A DNA stretch of 64,000 nt from JAJEFO01 sp965221845 (GCA_965221845.1 OZ244919.1:2542001-2606000), one strand, 5' to 3'; positions 51,966 to 61,688 are shown, numbered from the stretch's first letter. The notes: a model not told the origin generated them from the sequence alone. Numbers and translations are program-made.

Positions 51966-51996
51966 CAGGCATGTCCGGCAAGGCCGGACATGCCTG
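51966..51996. promoter_or_regulatory. Perfect 14-bp stem-loop just upstream of a coupled ORF/acyl-CoA ligase
   Basis: CAGGCATGTCCGGC at 51966-51979 and GCCGGACATGCCTG at 51983-51996 are exact inverse complements around the loop AAG. It ends one base before GGGAAGG, the likely ribosome site of ATG 52005. No T-run follows, so an intrinsic terminator is unlikely; a repressor operator or an RNA hairpin controlling initiation is more plausible. Confidence 0.5.
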
Positions 51997-52004
51997 GGAA
52001 GGTG

Positions 52005-52277
52005 ATGACGGGACGGCACGCTCGCTTCGACGATCCGGACAGCGCAAGCCACCTTGTCCTGGCAGACGGCACGCGGGTCACCGCCCGGCGGGACGCGGCA
52101 TCGAGGATCGCGCAGGAAGGCGCCGAGGCGGGTCCGGACCGGGATCCTGCAGACGAGATTCGCTTCTTCCGGAAGGCGTCGCCGGCAGGGCGAACGCGAT
52201 TCATTGCCGTTGCCAAAGTCCCTTTCGATGCTAAACCTGAAGCCGGAAGGTCGGCGGAAGAGGGCAGGCGACGATGA
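52005..52277 (+). CDS. Hypothetical 90-aa protein translationally coupled to acyl-CoA ligase
   Basis: ATG 52005 has GGAAGG five bases upstream. The frame ends in an ATGA overlap with the ligase start at 52274. The product is charged (FDDPDSASHLVLADGTRVTA, then DEIRFFRKASPAGRTRFIAV) with no signal peptide and no domain I recognise. The good ribosome site and coupling argue for a real gene; the basic low-complexity tail argues for caution. Confidence 0.4.
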   Translation: MTGRHARFDDPDSASHLVLADGTRVTARRDAASRIAQEGAEAGPDRDPADEIRFFRKASPAGRTRFIAVAKVPFDAKPEAGRSAEEGRRR

Positions 52278-53887
52278 CGGCACGTGGCGGGAACGAGCTG
52301 GCGCGGCGTCCGGCGAATTTCCAGCCGCTTTCGCCTGTGTCCATGCTCAGGCGGACGGCACAGGTCTATCCTGGCCGCACCGCTCAGGTCCACGGGCGCA
52401 TCAGGCGCAGCTGGGCGGAGGTCGGAGAGCGATGCCGCCGCCTCGCGTCAGCGCTCGAGGGCCGCGGGATCGGAACCGGCGACACCGTGGCGGTCCTCGC
52501 GCCCAACATTCCCGAGGCGTTCGAGTGCGCCTTCGCGGTGCCGATGCTGGGCGCGGTCCTGAACGCCAACAACACGCGCCTGGACGCGGGCACGATTGCA
52601 TACATCCTGGAGCACGGAGAGGCGAAGGCCCTCCTTGTGGACACGGAGCTGTCGGAGAAGGCCAGCGCCGCCGTGGCCGCGTGCGGCCGCGACTTGCTCC
52701 TGGTCGACATCGAGGACAGCGAGGGGCCGGGCGGCGAGAGAATCGGCTCTGCCACGTACGACGAGCTTCTGGCGGAGGGCGACCCGCGCTTCGAATGCCG
52801 CCAGCCAGCCGACGAATGGGACGCGCTGGCATTGAACTACACTTCCGGGACGACGGGACGCCCGAAGGGGGCGGTCTATTCGCACCGCGGAGCGTTCATC
52901 AACGCGGTCAACAACGTCATCACATGGTCGATGCCCCGGCATCCGGTGTATCTCTGGACGCTCCCGCTCTTTCACTGCAACGGCTGGTGCCTGCCCTGGA
53001 CGATCACGCTGCTCGGCGGAACGAACGTGTTCCTGCGCGCGGCACGCGCCGGCGCCATCTTCGATGCATTGGCCGACCACGGCGTGACGCATCTCTGCGG
53101 CGCGCCGATCATCATGTCGCTCGTTGCAGGCGCCAGCGCCGAAGAGCGCCGCGAATTCGCGCAGGAAGTCGAGATGATGACGGCTGCTGCGCCGCCGCCC
53201 GCCAGCGTCATCGCATCCATCGAGGCGCTTGGAATCAACGTCACCCACGTCTACGGACTGACCGAAACCTACGGGCCCGCCGTTGTGTGCGCATGGCAAG
53301 AGGAATGGGACGACCTGCCGACGGAAGAGCGCGCGCGGCGCAAGGCGCGCCAGGGCGTGGCGTACGAACTGGAAGAGGACGTTGCCGTCCTCGACCCGGA
53401 CACGGGCGAGCCCGTCCCGCATGACGGCGAGACGTTCGGCGAAGTCGCCTTCCGCGGCAACATCGTCATGAAGGGCTACCTCAAGCAGGCGGAGGCGACA
53501 GACGAGGCGTTCAGGAACGGATGGTTCTGGTCGGGCGACATCGCGGTGCGGCATCCGGACGGCTACATCGAGATCCGGGACCGCGCCAAGGACATCATCA
53601 TTTCTGGCGGCGAGAACATAAGCTCGATCGAGGTAGAGAACGCGCTCCACACCCATCCGGCCGTGGCGCTGGCCGCTGTCGTTGCCATGCCGGACGAAAG
53701 GTGGGGCGAAGTCCCATGCGCGTTCGTCGAGCTGGCCCGAGGCGCCAGCGCCACGGAGGACGAGCTCCTTGCGCACGCGCGCGCCGGGCTGGCAGGATTC
53801 CAGCGTCCCAGGAAGATCGTCTTCGGGGAACTCCCGAAGACGTCCACGGGCAAGATCCTGAAGACCGAGCTTCGGAAACGCGTCTGA
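52274..53887 (+). CDS. AMP-forming acyl-CoA synthetase (medium-chain / DmdB-like)
   Basis: This 537-aa ANL-superfamily ligase activates a carboxylic acid with ATP and CoA. The P-loop is LNYTSGTTGRPKGAVYSHR, with VYGLTETYGP, the hinge region YIEIRDRAKDIIISGGENIS and the C-terminal Lys in PKTSTGKILKTELRKRV. Overall resemblance is to fatty-acyl-CoA and 3-methylmercaptopropionyl-CoA ligases of marine alphaproteobacteria. The acyl substrate cannot be fixed from sequence. The start overlaps the upstream small ORF by ATGA, and the thiamine pyrophosphokinase gene follows after 3 bp. Confidence 0.88.
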   Translation: MTARGGNELARRPANFQPLSPVSMLRRTAQVYPGRTAQVHGRIRRSWAEVGERCRRLASALEGRGIGTGDTVAVLAPNIPEAFECAFAVPMLGAVLNANNTRLDAGTIAYILEHGEAKALLVDTELSEKASAAVAACGRDLLLVDIEDSEGPGGERIGSATYDELLAEGDPRFECRQPADEWDALALNYTSGTTGRPKGAVYSHRGAFINAVNNVITWSMPRHPVYLWTLPLFHCNGWCLPWTITLLGGTNVFLRAARAGAIFDALADHGVTHLCGAPIIMSLVAGASAEERREFAQEVEMMTAAAPPPASVIASIEALGINVTHVYGLTETYGPAVVCAWQEEWDDLPTEERARRKARQGVAYELEEDVAVLDPDTGEPVPHDGETFGEVAFRGNIVMKGYLKQAEATDEAFRNGWFWSGDIAVRHPDGYIEIRDRAKDIIISGGENISSIEVENALHTHPAVALAAVVAMPDERWGEVPCAFVELARGASATEDELLAHARAGLAGFQRPRKIVFGELPKTSTGKILKTELRKRV

Positions 53888-53890
53888 GCC

Positions 53891-54610
53891 ATGGAGCGAC
53901 CCGCCGCGGCCCTTGGCAAAGTCCGGTCCGACGTCGGCGTGACGCTTGTTGGAGCCGGCCGCACGCATGCGCCGGACATCGCTGCATCGATGGCGCTTGC
54001 GCCGCACCTCCTGGCTGCGGACGGCGGCGCGAACGCCTGCATTGCCGCCGGCGTCAAGCCGTCTGCGGTCATCGGGGATCTCGACTCGATCACCGAGGCG
54101 ACACGCGCCGCCCTGCCGGAAGCCAGGATCATCGAATATGCAGACCAGGACATCGCTGACTTCGAGAAATGCCTCCGCCTTGTCGAAGCGCCCTTCGTGG
54201 TCGCCACCGGCTTCACCGATGGCCGGCTTGATCACACGCTGGCCGTGCTCTCGGTTCTCGTGCGCCGCATCGGCCCGCCCACGCTCGTCCTGGGAGACGA
54301 GGACGTTGCCTTCGCCGCGCCCCTCCGGCTGGTTCTTGACCTTCCCGGCGGGACGCGGTTCTCGCTCTTTCCGATGGCGCCGGTGACAGGCCGCTCCAAA
54401 GGCCTTCGCTGGCCCATCGACGGATTGACGCTTGACCCCCTTGGCCGCATCGGCACGTCCAACATGGCCTCCGGACGGGTTGAACTGGACTTCGACGGTC
54501 CGGGATGCGTCACGCTGGTTCCGAGGGCCCACCTCTCCCTGGCGGTCGCTGCGCTGACCTGTTCAGCGCATGCTCCCGGCAGATGGCATAGAGACCCGAC
54601 GCGATCGTGA
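53891..54610 (+). CDS. Thiamine pyrophosphokinase
   Basis: This 239-aa cytosolic kinase makes thiamine diphosphate from thiamine and ATP. Motifs are LAADGGANACIAAG, AVIGDLDSI, ADQDIADFEKCLRL and GFTDGRLDHTL, all expected in the TPK catalytic domain, followed by the beta-sandwich thiamine-binding part with GLRWPIDGLTL and GTSNMASG. The C-terminal residues after ALTCSAHAPG run into a decayed transporter gene on the other strand, so the natural C-terminus may differ. It lies 3 bp after the ligase. Confidence 0.88.
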   Translation: MERPAAALGKVRSDVGVTLVGAGRTHAPDIAASMALAPHLLAADGGANACIAAGVKPSAVIGDLDSITEATRAALPEARIIEYADQDIADFEKCLRLVEAPFVVATGFTDGRLDHTLAVLSVLVRRIGPPTLVLGDEDVAFAAPLRLVLDLPGGTRFSLFPMAPVTGRSKGLRWPIDGLTLDPLGRIGTSNMASGRVELDFDGPGCVTLVPRAHLSLAVAALTCSAHAPGRWHRDPTRS

Positions 54611-55200
54611 CGAGGATGCCGGCCAGCACCAGGCCGTTCGGGAAGTCCCGGAAGATCAACCAGCCCAGCAAGGCCGCGACCGGGATTTCAAAAGATGCTG
54701 CACCGTCGCAGACGGCGCGAAACTCGGGGACCAGGTCATCATGAGATGCGCGAACGTCCCGAGGAGACCCATTGCGGCCAGCAGCCGGATCGACGCCGGG
54801 TCAGGCACTGCAAGCATGAAGCCGGGGACGTCATGGGGACGCCAACAGCGGCAGGAGAGGGAAAAGCAGCGCGCAGGCGATGACCCCGGACACGGCCTGC
54901 AACGACACCGCATCCACCTCTTTCGCCAGCTGCCGCGTCACAAGCATGAAGAGGGCGAAGTCCATTGCCACGGCCACCGGCAGCGGCGCAGGCCACCCGA
55001 CCTTCGCGAAGCCGGGCTGCACGACCATCAGGGTGCCGGCGAAGCCCAGGCAGCAGGCGACCGTCCGGCGGACGCCGACGCGCTCGCCCGGGACGAGGCG
55101 GCCGAGGACGAGGACGATGAAGGGCATGACAAAGGCAATGGCCACCGAGGCAACCACCGTGACGCCTTCGTGGCCCGCCGGGACATGGTCGCGGCCCGGT
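54510..55200 (-). pseudogene. EamA/DMT-family transporter, decayed
   Basis: Minus-strand pieces in three frames make up most of a drug/metabolite transporter. The first is VASVAIAFVMPFIVLVLGRL through TRQLAKEVDAVSLQAVSG, stopping at 54831. The second is LLAAMGLLGTFAHLMMTW and FAPSATVQ. After a further shift near 54690 comes EIPVAALLGWLIFRDFPNGL and LVTIASGLYAI, stopping near 54510. The N-terminal membrane segments are missing. It overlaps the 3' end of the thiamine pyrophosphokinase gene by about 100 bp. Confidence 0.75.
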
Positions 55201-55426
55201 TCCGAGATCGCGGGACCGGCCGCCAGCGTTTGCCGCCTCCTTGAGCGCCTCGCCGCAGGGCCTTTTGGGGGAAGGCCGCAGGTCCGATCTCCCGCTCGCG
55301 GTCCCCATGGTCGCCATCACGACGGTCACGGTGGGTGCGACCCGACTTTTCTTGACTCCGGCGTTTCCTGGCTCCCGAAACAGTGGCCAGGCTACGGTTG
55401 GTCCCACAGCATGGCGTCCGCGCGGT

Positions 55427-57697
55427 TCACCCGCACTTCGAGTGCCCGCAGCTCGGGCAGGTCATGCATCCCTCGCGCATCTGCAGGCCGAGCTGGCCGC
55501 AATTCGTGCAGGCAGGGCCTTGCGAACCGCCAAGGTTCACGACCTCGGCCTGCGGATCGCTCTTCAGGCCCATGCCCTCGCCCTCGATGAACCCGATGTC
55601 GATCAGGTGCCGCTCTATGACGCCGCCGATGGCCGCGAGTATCGACGGCACGTACTTTCCGCCCATCCAGGCCCCGCCCCTCGGATCGAAGACCGCCTTC
55701 AGCTCCTCGACCACGAACGACACGTCCCCGCCCCGCCGGAACACGGCCGATACCATCCTGGTCAAGGCAACGGTCCACGCGAAGTGCTCCATGTTCTTCG
55801 AGTTTATGAAGACCTCGAACGGCTGTCTCCGGCCGCCGACGACGATGTCGTTGAGGGTGATGTAGATCGCGTGCTCGCTCGCCGGCCACTTGAGCTTGTA
55901 CGTCCGCCCCTCAAGCGCCTGCGGCCGGTCGAGGGGCTCGGCGATGTAGACGACCTCGCCATCCGTGGCTCCGGACGGGGCCGGCGCCGCGTCGGCAGCC
56001 TCGTTCACTGCCAGAACGCTGCCCGTGACGTCGTTCGGCCGGTAGGTCGTGCATCCCTTGCAGCCCTTGTCCCACGCATCCATGTAGACGTCCTTGAATG
56101 CATCGAACGCAATGTCCGCGGGCACGTTTATCGTCTTGGAAATGCTCGAATCCACCCATTCCTGCGCCGCCGCCTGCATGCGCACGTGATCTGCCGGCTC
56201 GAGCGCCTGCGCGTCCACGAAACAGTCCGGCAAGGCCTTGTCCCCGAACCGGTCGCGCCAAAGCCGGACCGCGTAGTCGACGACCTCCTCCTCGGTCCGG
56301 CCGCCGTCCTTCTGGAGAACCTTCCGGGAGTAGGCGTAGGCAAAGACCGGCTCGATGCCGGAACTGACGTTCCCGGCATAGAGGCTGATCGTGCCCGTCG
56401 GCGCGACCGAGGTCAGCAGCGCGTTCCGGATGCCGTGCCGGCCGATCAGCTCGCGCACGTCCTCGTCCATTCCTGCAAGCGAAGCGCTGGCAAGATACGA
56501 GTCCGCGTCGAAGAGGGGAAACGGGCCCTTCTCCGCTGCAAGGAGCGCCGAGGTCCTGTAGGCGGCATGGGCGACCGCCCGCAGCCAGCGCGACGTCAGC
56601 TGCGCGGCCTCTTCCGATCCGTATCGCTTGCCGGTCATGATCAGGGCGTCGGCCAGCCCCGTGACCCCGAGCCCGATCCGCCGCTTGGCCTCCGCCTCCC
56701 GGGCCTGCGCCTCAAGCGGAAAGCGGCTCGCGCCGACGACGTTGTCCATCATCCGCACGGCCGTTCCGACCAGCTCCTCCAAGGCCGCCTCGTCCAGGGC
56801 CGCGTCCCTCTCGAACGCGTTCTCGACGAGCCGCGACAGGTTGATCGACCCGAGCAGGCACGCGCCGTAGGGCGGCAGAGGCTGCTCGCCGCAGGGGTTG
56901 GTGGCGGCAATGGTCTCGCAATACGCGAGATTGTTCATGGCGTTTATGCGGTCGATGAAGATCACGCCCGGTTCGGCGTAGTCATAGGTGGCACGCATGA
57001 TCCGGTTCCAGAGGTCACGGGCCCCGAGGGTCCGGCATGCGGCGTCGCCGAACCGAAGCTCCCATGGCCCGTCCGCCTTCACCGCGTCCATGAACGCGTC
57101 CGTCACCAGCACGCTGAGGTTGAAGTTCCTCAGACGCGCGGGATCGGCCTTGGCGGTGATGAACTCCTCTATGTCGGGATGGTCGCATCGCAACGTCGCC
57201 ATCATGGCGCCGCGCCTGGATCCGGCCGACATGATCGTCCGGCACATGGCGTCCCAGACGTTCATGAAGGACAATGGCCCGCTTGCGTCCGCAGCCACGC
57301 CACGGACGTCCGCGCCCCTTGGCCTGATGGTGGAGAAGTCGTAGCCGATGCCGCCCCCCTGCTGCATCGTGACGGCCGCCTCCTTCAGCATCTCGAAGAT
57401 GCCGGCCATGCTGTCCGGCACCGTGCCCATGACGAAACAGTTGAAGAGCGTCACCGTCCGGTCCGTGCCCGCGCCTGCGACGATCCGGCCTGCGGGCAGG
57501 AACCTGAAATCCTCCAGCGCCGCGTAGAACCGGTCCTCCCACAGCGCCGGCTCCGCTTCCTCCGCCGCGAGCGCGCGCGCTACCCGCCGCCACGTATCCT
57601 CGACCGTAAGGTCCACGGGCGTTCCGTCCGCCGCCTTGAGGCGGTACTTCATGTCCCAGATCTGCTCGGCGATGGCAGCGGAGAAACCGGTCATCAT
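55427..57697 (-). CDS. nrdJ: Adenosylcobalamin-dependent (class II) ribonucleotide reductase
   Basis: This 756-aa enzyme reduces ribonucleotides to deoxyribonucleotides using adenosylcobalamin. The first active-site Cys is in TLFNCFVMGT, and the radical/active loop is ATNPCGEQPLPPYGACLLGS with the nucleotide-binding PTGTISLYAGN. The C-terminus is a zinc-ribbon-like CTNCGQLG and CPSCGHSKCG, the swinging-arm thiol pair. No NrdB subunit is needed. The next gene upstream (DUF1489) is divergent, with the promoter between them. Confidence 0.93.
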   Translation of the reverse strand: MMTGFSAAIAEQIWDMKYRLKAADGTPVDLTVEDTWRRVARALAAEEAEPALWEDRFYAALEDFRFLPAGRIVAGAGTDRTVTLFNCFVMGTVPDSMAGIFEMLKEAAVTMQQGGGIGYDFSTIRPRGADVRGVAADASGPLSFMNVWDAMCRTIMSAGSRRGAMMATLRCDHPDIEEFITAKADPARLRNFNLSVLVTDAFMDAVKADGPWELRFGDAACRTLGARDLWNRIMRATYDYAEPGVIFIDRINAMNNLAYCETIAATNPCGEQPLPPYGACLLGSINLSRLVENAFERDAALDEAALEELVGTAVRMMDNVVGASRFPLEAQAREAEAKRRIGLGVTGLADALIMTGKRYGSEEAAQLTSRWLRAVAHAAYRTSALLAAEKGPFPLFDADSYLASASLAGMDEDVRELIGRHGIRNALLTSVAPTGTISLYAGNVSSGIEPVFAYAYSRKVLQKDGGRTEEEVVDYAVRLWRDRFGDKALPDCFVDAQALEPADHVRMQAAAQEWVDSSISKTINVPADIAFDAFKDVYMDAWDKGCKGCTTYRPNDVTGSVLAVNEAADAAPAPSGATDGEVVYIAEPLDRPQALEGRTYKLKWPASEHAIYITLNDIVVGGRRQPFEVFINSKNMEHFAWTVALTRMVSAVFRRGGDVSFVVEELKAVFDPRGGAWMGGKYVPSILAAIGGVIERHLIDIGFIEGEGMGLKSDPQAEVVNLGGSQGPACTNCGQLGLQMREGCMTCPSCGHSKCG

Positions 57698-57794
57698 GAC
57701 TCTCCTTCAAGAGGGACGGCAGCCTACAGCAAGTTGCGGACGGCGGGCAATGCGTTACTTTGCTCTCGGCACGAGAGCCCGGAGAAGACGTGCG

Positions 57795-58223
57795 TTGCGC
57801 GAGTCCCTGCACCTCATAAAGCTGAGCGTCGGCTCCGAAAGCGTTGCTTCGCTGGCCGAATGGCAGTCGACGCCGGAAGCGCAGGGCGAGGACGGACTGC
57901 CGCGTCACGTGACCCGCATGTGGCCGAGACGCGCGGCAGAGCTTCTGGACGGCGGCTCCGTCTACTGGATCATCCAGGGCTTCGTCAGGGCGCGCCAGCG
58001 AATCGTGCGGCTGGACGAAGCGGACCTCGGCGATGGCGTCCGCCGGTGCGCAGTGGTCCTGGAGCCGGCGCTTGTCCCGACCGTCGCCGCGCCGCGCCGC
58101 CCGTTCCAGGGCTGGCGCTACCTGCGCGCGGCGGACGCTCCCGCCGACCTGGCGCAGGAAGCCGCCGACGAAGGCCTTTCGCCCCGGATCCTCGCCGCGC
58201 TGGCCGAAATCGGGGTCCGGTAG
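57795..58223 (+). CDS. DUF1489 family protein
   Basis: This is about 142 aa from TTG 57795, which has GGAG ten bases upstream; ATG 57750 in the same frame is the alternative and adds 15 basic residues. Conserved DUF1489 blocks are LHLIKLSVGSESVASLAEWQ, HVTRMWPRRAAELLDGGSVY and APRRPFQGWRYL. The family is restricted largely to alphaproteobacteria and has no known function. It is divergent from nrdJ. Confidence 0.82.
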   Translation: MRESLHLIKLSVGSESVASLAEWQSTPEAQGEDGLPRHVTRMWPRRAAELLDGGSVYWIIQGFVRARQRIVRLDEADLGDGVRRCAVVLEPALVPTVAAPRRPFQGWRYLRAADAPADLAQEAADEGLSPRILAALAEIGVR

Positions 58224-58328
58224 AGGGCGGAAGGCCCGGCCCCCGACCGGCACGGCCCGTGCGCCGCGCCCGGCCGACGGACTGTCGGGCGTCATGCACG
58301 CGCCGGACACGCCGCCTGCCGCGACGCG

Positions 58329-59024
58329 TCACGCGAGTCCGAGCCTGGAGTTCAGGCCGTCCCGCGCGGCCCGCGCGCCGCCATCCCAGACATTCGCGCG
58401 GGTCTCGAGCAACGCGGCCTCGGAAGAGAGGACCCTCCCGTCCGCGAGGGCGCGCAGATGATTGTCCCGAAGCGTCGCGCCGCTTGTCCTTATGTCCGCG
58501 ACGGCCTCTGCCTGAAGGTTCTTCACCGTGCCTTCGGTGGCGCCCTGGCTGTCGACGAGCTGGTAGTCGGACACCTCGTTGTCGCGCAGGAATCCCCGTA
58601 CAAGGCGATGATACTTCGTGGCTATGCGCAGCCGACGCCCGTGCACGGCCCGGAAGGCGGTGGCCACCTCGTCGAGATCGTCAAGCGTCGTGACGTCAGC
58701 CCAGAAGTCCGGAACGGCAATCACCAGGTCGGCCTCGCCGAAGCCGAGACGCCTGACCTCGGCCACCTGGCTGTCCCACCTGGCCAGCCGCTCGCGTACC
58801 ATGTCGATGCCGGTCACGCCGAGATGGATGCGCCCCGCCGCCAGCTCGCGCGGGATCTCCACGGCGGCGAGAAGGACGAGCTCGACCTTGCCGGCACCCT
58901 CGACCCGGCCCGCGTATTCCCGTGCGCCGCCCGACAGGCTCAGCCTGACCCCCCTCTCGCCGAACCAGGCGAGGGTGTCGTTCATCAGGCGGCCCTTGGA
59001 GGGAATGCCGAGCTTCAGCGTCAT
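58329..59024 (-). CDS. hisG: ATP phosphoribosyltransferase, short form
   Basis: This 231-aa catalytic subunit catalyses the first step of histidine synthesis. KLGIPSKGRL opens the PRPP/ATP-binding fold, with GVTGIDMV and the phosphate loop ADIRTSGATLRDN. It lacks the C-terminal regulatory domain of long HisG, in line with HisZ encoded just upstream. The start overlaps the hisZ stop by ATGA. Confidence 0.94.
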   Translation of the reverse strand: MTLKLGIPSKGRLMNDTLAWFGERGVRLSLSGGAREYAGRVEGAGKVELVLLAAVEIPRELAAGRIHLGVTGIDMVRERLARWDSQVAEVRRLGFGEADLVIAVPDFWADVTTLDDLDEVATAFRAVHGRRLRIATKYHRLVRGFLRDNEVSDYQLVDSQGATEGTVKNLQAEAVADIRTSGATLRDNHLRALADGRVLSSEAALLETRANVWDGGARAARDGLNSRLGLA

Positions 59025-60079
59025 GACCCGCCCGCCAGGCAGAGCGTCAGGCCCGGACGCAGGACGCCCCCGACGGCCGGCACGCCGTCGGCGCCCCCGA
59101 TCGCGCGGCTCAGGGCATCGTAGCGGCCGCCGCTGGCGACCGGCGGCGAGCCGAGCCGCCGGTCGGCGAAGAACCCGAACACGAATCCGTCGTAGTATTC
59201 GAGCGTCGTCCGCCCGTAGCTCACCTCGAAGTCCAGCGCGCCGACATCGACGCCGAGCGCGTCCAGCGCCGCAAGCCGGGCCGCCAGCAAGTCGATCGCG
59301 GGCGTGATCGCGGGCAGTCGGGACGCCGTCCCGCGCAGTTCCGCCAGCGCGTCCGGCGCCTTTCCGCGGATCGCCAGAAGCGCGTCTATCAGCCCGATCG
59401 CCTCCGCCGCCAGCGGCGGCGTCGCGCGCTCCGCCTCCAGCGCATCGAGCCGTGCGGCGACTTCGGCGCGCGTCCGCAAGCCGATCTCGGTCCCGCCGTT
59501 CGCGTCCGGCCTCTCCGCTGCGGTCGTGACGCGGCCGCAGCGATTCAGGAGGCCGCGGAACCGGCGCGGTCTCCAGAGGTGATGCAGGAGCGCGGTCTTT
59601 CTGGCCGCGCTTGTCTCCAGCCCTTCTATCGCCGCGCGCAGCAGCCCGATGTCTCCGGCGGCAGGCCGCAGGCCAAGGGGGGCGAGGATCTCCGCGAACG
59701 CCGCGAACACCTCGGCGTCCGCCTGCACGGCAACCTCTCCCCCGAAGATCTCGTATCCGACCTGCAGGTATTCCGCATCCCGGTCCGGATCGTCCTCCTG
59801 TCGCCTGAACACCTCGCCCGCATAGGTGTAGCGTCCTGCCGCCCGGCCTTCGGCGACGTGCCGCTGGACGAGCGGCAGGGTGAAGTCCGGCCGCAGCATC
59901 ATCTCGCCCCGGACGGGGTCGTGCGTCGTGAACGCCCGCGCGCGGATGTCCTCGCCGTAGAGATCCAGAAGCGCCCCCGCGGGCTGCAGGATGTCGGTCT
60001 CGAACACCTCCGCGCCCCTCGCCTCGAACAGCGCGCGCATCCGGTCAGCCTCGCTCCTGATGTCCGACTTGTCCGTCAC
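59021..60079 (-). CDS. hisZ: ATP phosphoribosyltransferase regulatory subunit
   Basis: This 352-aa histidyl-tRNA-synthetase-like paralogue activates short HisG and confers histidine feedback. It retains the class II core (RPDFTLPLVQRHV, GEVFRRQ, GGRYDALS) but lacks the anticodon-binding domain. The start is GTG 60079, overlapping the hisS stop by GTGA. It lies between hisS and hisG, the common alphaproteobacterial order. Confidence 0.92.
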   Translation of the reverse strand: MTDKSDIRSEADRMRALFEARGAEVFETDILQPAGALLDLYGEDIRARAFTTHDPVRGEMMLRPDFTLPLVQRHVAEGRAAGRYTYAGEVFRRQEDDPDRDAEYLQVGYEIFGGEVAVQADAEVFAAFAEILAPLGLRPAAGDIGLLRAAIEGLETSAARKTALLHHLWRPRRFRGLLNRCGRVTTAAERPDANGGTEIGLRTRAEVAARLDALEAERATPPLAAEAIGLIDALLAIRGKAPDALAELRGTASRLPAITPAIDLLAARLAALDALGVDVGALDFEVSYGRTTLEYYDGFVFGFFADRRLGSPPVASGGRYDALSRAIGGADGVPAVGGVLRPGLTLCLAGGS

Positions 60080-61551
60080 CTTTCGATGATCTCGCGCACG
60101 CGAGGGACCAGTTCCTCGAGCGGGCACTCGAACTGCGCAGGCTGGCCGCGCCATTGCTCAAGGGAGGCGCCGCCGGCAATCCTGGCGCCAAGAGCCAGAT
60201 CCTTGACCTGCACGACGCCGCGCGCGACCTCGTTCGAGCCCTGAATGATCGCGACGGGCGCGCCGCGCCTGTCGGCATACTTGAGCTGGTTTCCGAAATT
60301 GCGCGGGTTCCCCAGGTAGGCCTCGGCCCGGATGCCGGCCTTGCGAAGCGTTGACGCCATCGCCTGGTACGCGCCCATCCGGTCCTGGTCCATGACGGTC
60401 ACGACGACCGGGCCGGCGGCGGCGGCGCGCGACCGGCCTTTCGCGCGAAGCGCCGCCAGAAGCCGGTCGACCCCGACCGAGATTCCCGTTGCAGGCACTT
60501 CCTGACCCGTGAACCGCTTGACAAGATCGTCGTAGCGCCCGCCGCCCGCCACGCTGCCGAACTTCTGCGGCCGTCCCTTCTCGTCCCTGGTCTCGAAGGT
60601 GAGATCGGCCTCGTAGACCGGCCCGGTGTAATAGCCGAGGCCGCGCACCACGGACGGGTCGATGACCGCGCGGTCGGGGCCATGGCCCTGCGCCTCCATC
60701 AGTTCCGCCATGCCGCGCAGTTCGGCGACGCCGGCCTCGCCCGTTTCGCTGCCGCGCACGATCTCCGACAGGCGCTCCAGGGTCGCGGCATTGTCGCCCC
60801 TGCTCGCATCGATGAATTCCATGACCGTCCCGGCCTGCGAGTCCGCCAGGCCGGCGCCTTCGGCGAAGTCGCCGCTCTCGTCCTTTCGCCCATCGCCCAG
60901 CAGCGCGCGGACACCCTTGCGCCCCAGCCGGTCGAGCTTGTCGATCGAGCGCAGGACGATGCCGCGCTCCCGCGCCGCCTCTCCGGACAGTCCGGCGACT
61001 TCCATGACGCCGTTCAGCACCTTGCGGCTGTTGAGCCTTATGACGTAGTCGCCCCTCGGAATGCCGGCGGCCTCCAGTGCGTCCGCAAGCACGATGCACA
61101 TCTCGGCATCCGCGGCGACCGAGGACGCGCCGACCGTGTCCGCGTCGCATTGGCAGAACTGACGGTATCTCCCGGGCCCGGGCTTTTCGTTCCGCCACAC
61201 CGGCCCGATCGCGAAACGCCTGTACGGCGTCGGCAAGTCGTTCCGGTGCTGTGCAAAGACCCGCGCGAGAGGCGCCGTCAGGTCGTATCTCAGCGCAAGC
61301 CAGCCGCCGTCCCCGTCCTCCTGCCAGGCGAACACCCCGTCATTGGGGCGGTCCACGTCCGGCAGGAAGCTTCCGAGGGCCTCGGCCGTCTCGACGGCCG
61401 GGGATTCCAGCGCCTCGAAGCCGTTGAGATGATAGACCCCGGCGATTGCGTCGAGCATCGCGTTGCGCTCGGCGACTTCGGCGCCAAGACAGTCGCGGAA
61501 GCCCCGCGGCGTTTCGGCCTTGGGACGCGGCGGCCTTTTCTGCTTGGCCAT
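60076..61551 (-). CDS. hisS: Histidine-tRNA ligase
   Basis: This 491-aa class II aminoacyl-tRNA synthetase has motif 1 in the SPAVETAEALG region, ALRYDLTAPLARV, motif 2 in VWRNEKPGPGRYRQFCQCDA, the histidine motif GLGYYTGPVYE and motif 3 GGGRYDDL...GISVGVDRLL. A C-terminal anticodon-binding domain follows. The start is placed at ATG 61551 (MAKQKRPPRPK). First gene of the hisS-hisZ-hisG operon. Confidence 0.95.
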   Translation of the reverse strand: MAKQKRPPRPKAETPRGFRDCLGAEVAERNAMLDAIAGVYHLNGFEALESPAVETAEALGSFLPDVDRPNDGVFAWQEDGDGGWLALRYDLTAPLARVFAQHRNDLPTPYRRFAIGPVWRNEKPGPGRYRQFCQCDADTVGASSVAADAEMCIVLADALEAAGIPRGDYVIRLNSRKVLNGVMEVAGLSGEAARERGIVLRSIDKLDRLGRKGVRALLGDGRKDESGDFAEGAGLADSQAGTVMEFIDASRGDNAATLERLSEIVRGSETGEAGVAELRGMAELMEAQGHGPDRAVIDPSVVRGLGYYTGPVYEADLTFETRDEKGRPQKFGSVAGGGRYDDLVKRFTGQEVPATGISVGVDRLLAALRAKGRSRAAAAGPVVVTVMDQDRMGAYQAMASTLRKAGIRAEAYLGNPRNFGNQLKYADRRGAPVAIIQGSNEVARGVVQVKDLALGARIAGGASLEQWRGQPAQFECPLEELVPRVREIIER

Positions 61552-61688
61552 GGGCCATCCCTCGCTCTTGACGCGCCGTGGTTTAGCCCCTGGGCCGGCA
61601 AGGGACAAGAAGTTGCGCGCGCAGGCGCCGGGAAGCGGCCACCGACGCGTTCGCAAGCCCCTGCGGCCTCGGGTTCCGGAGACGCGGG

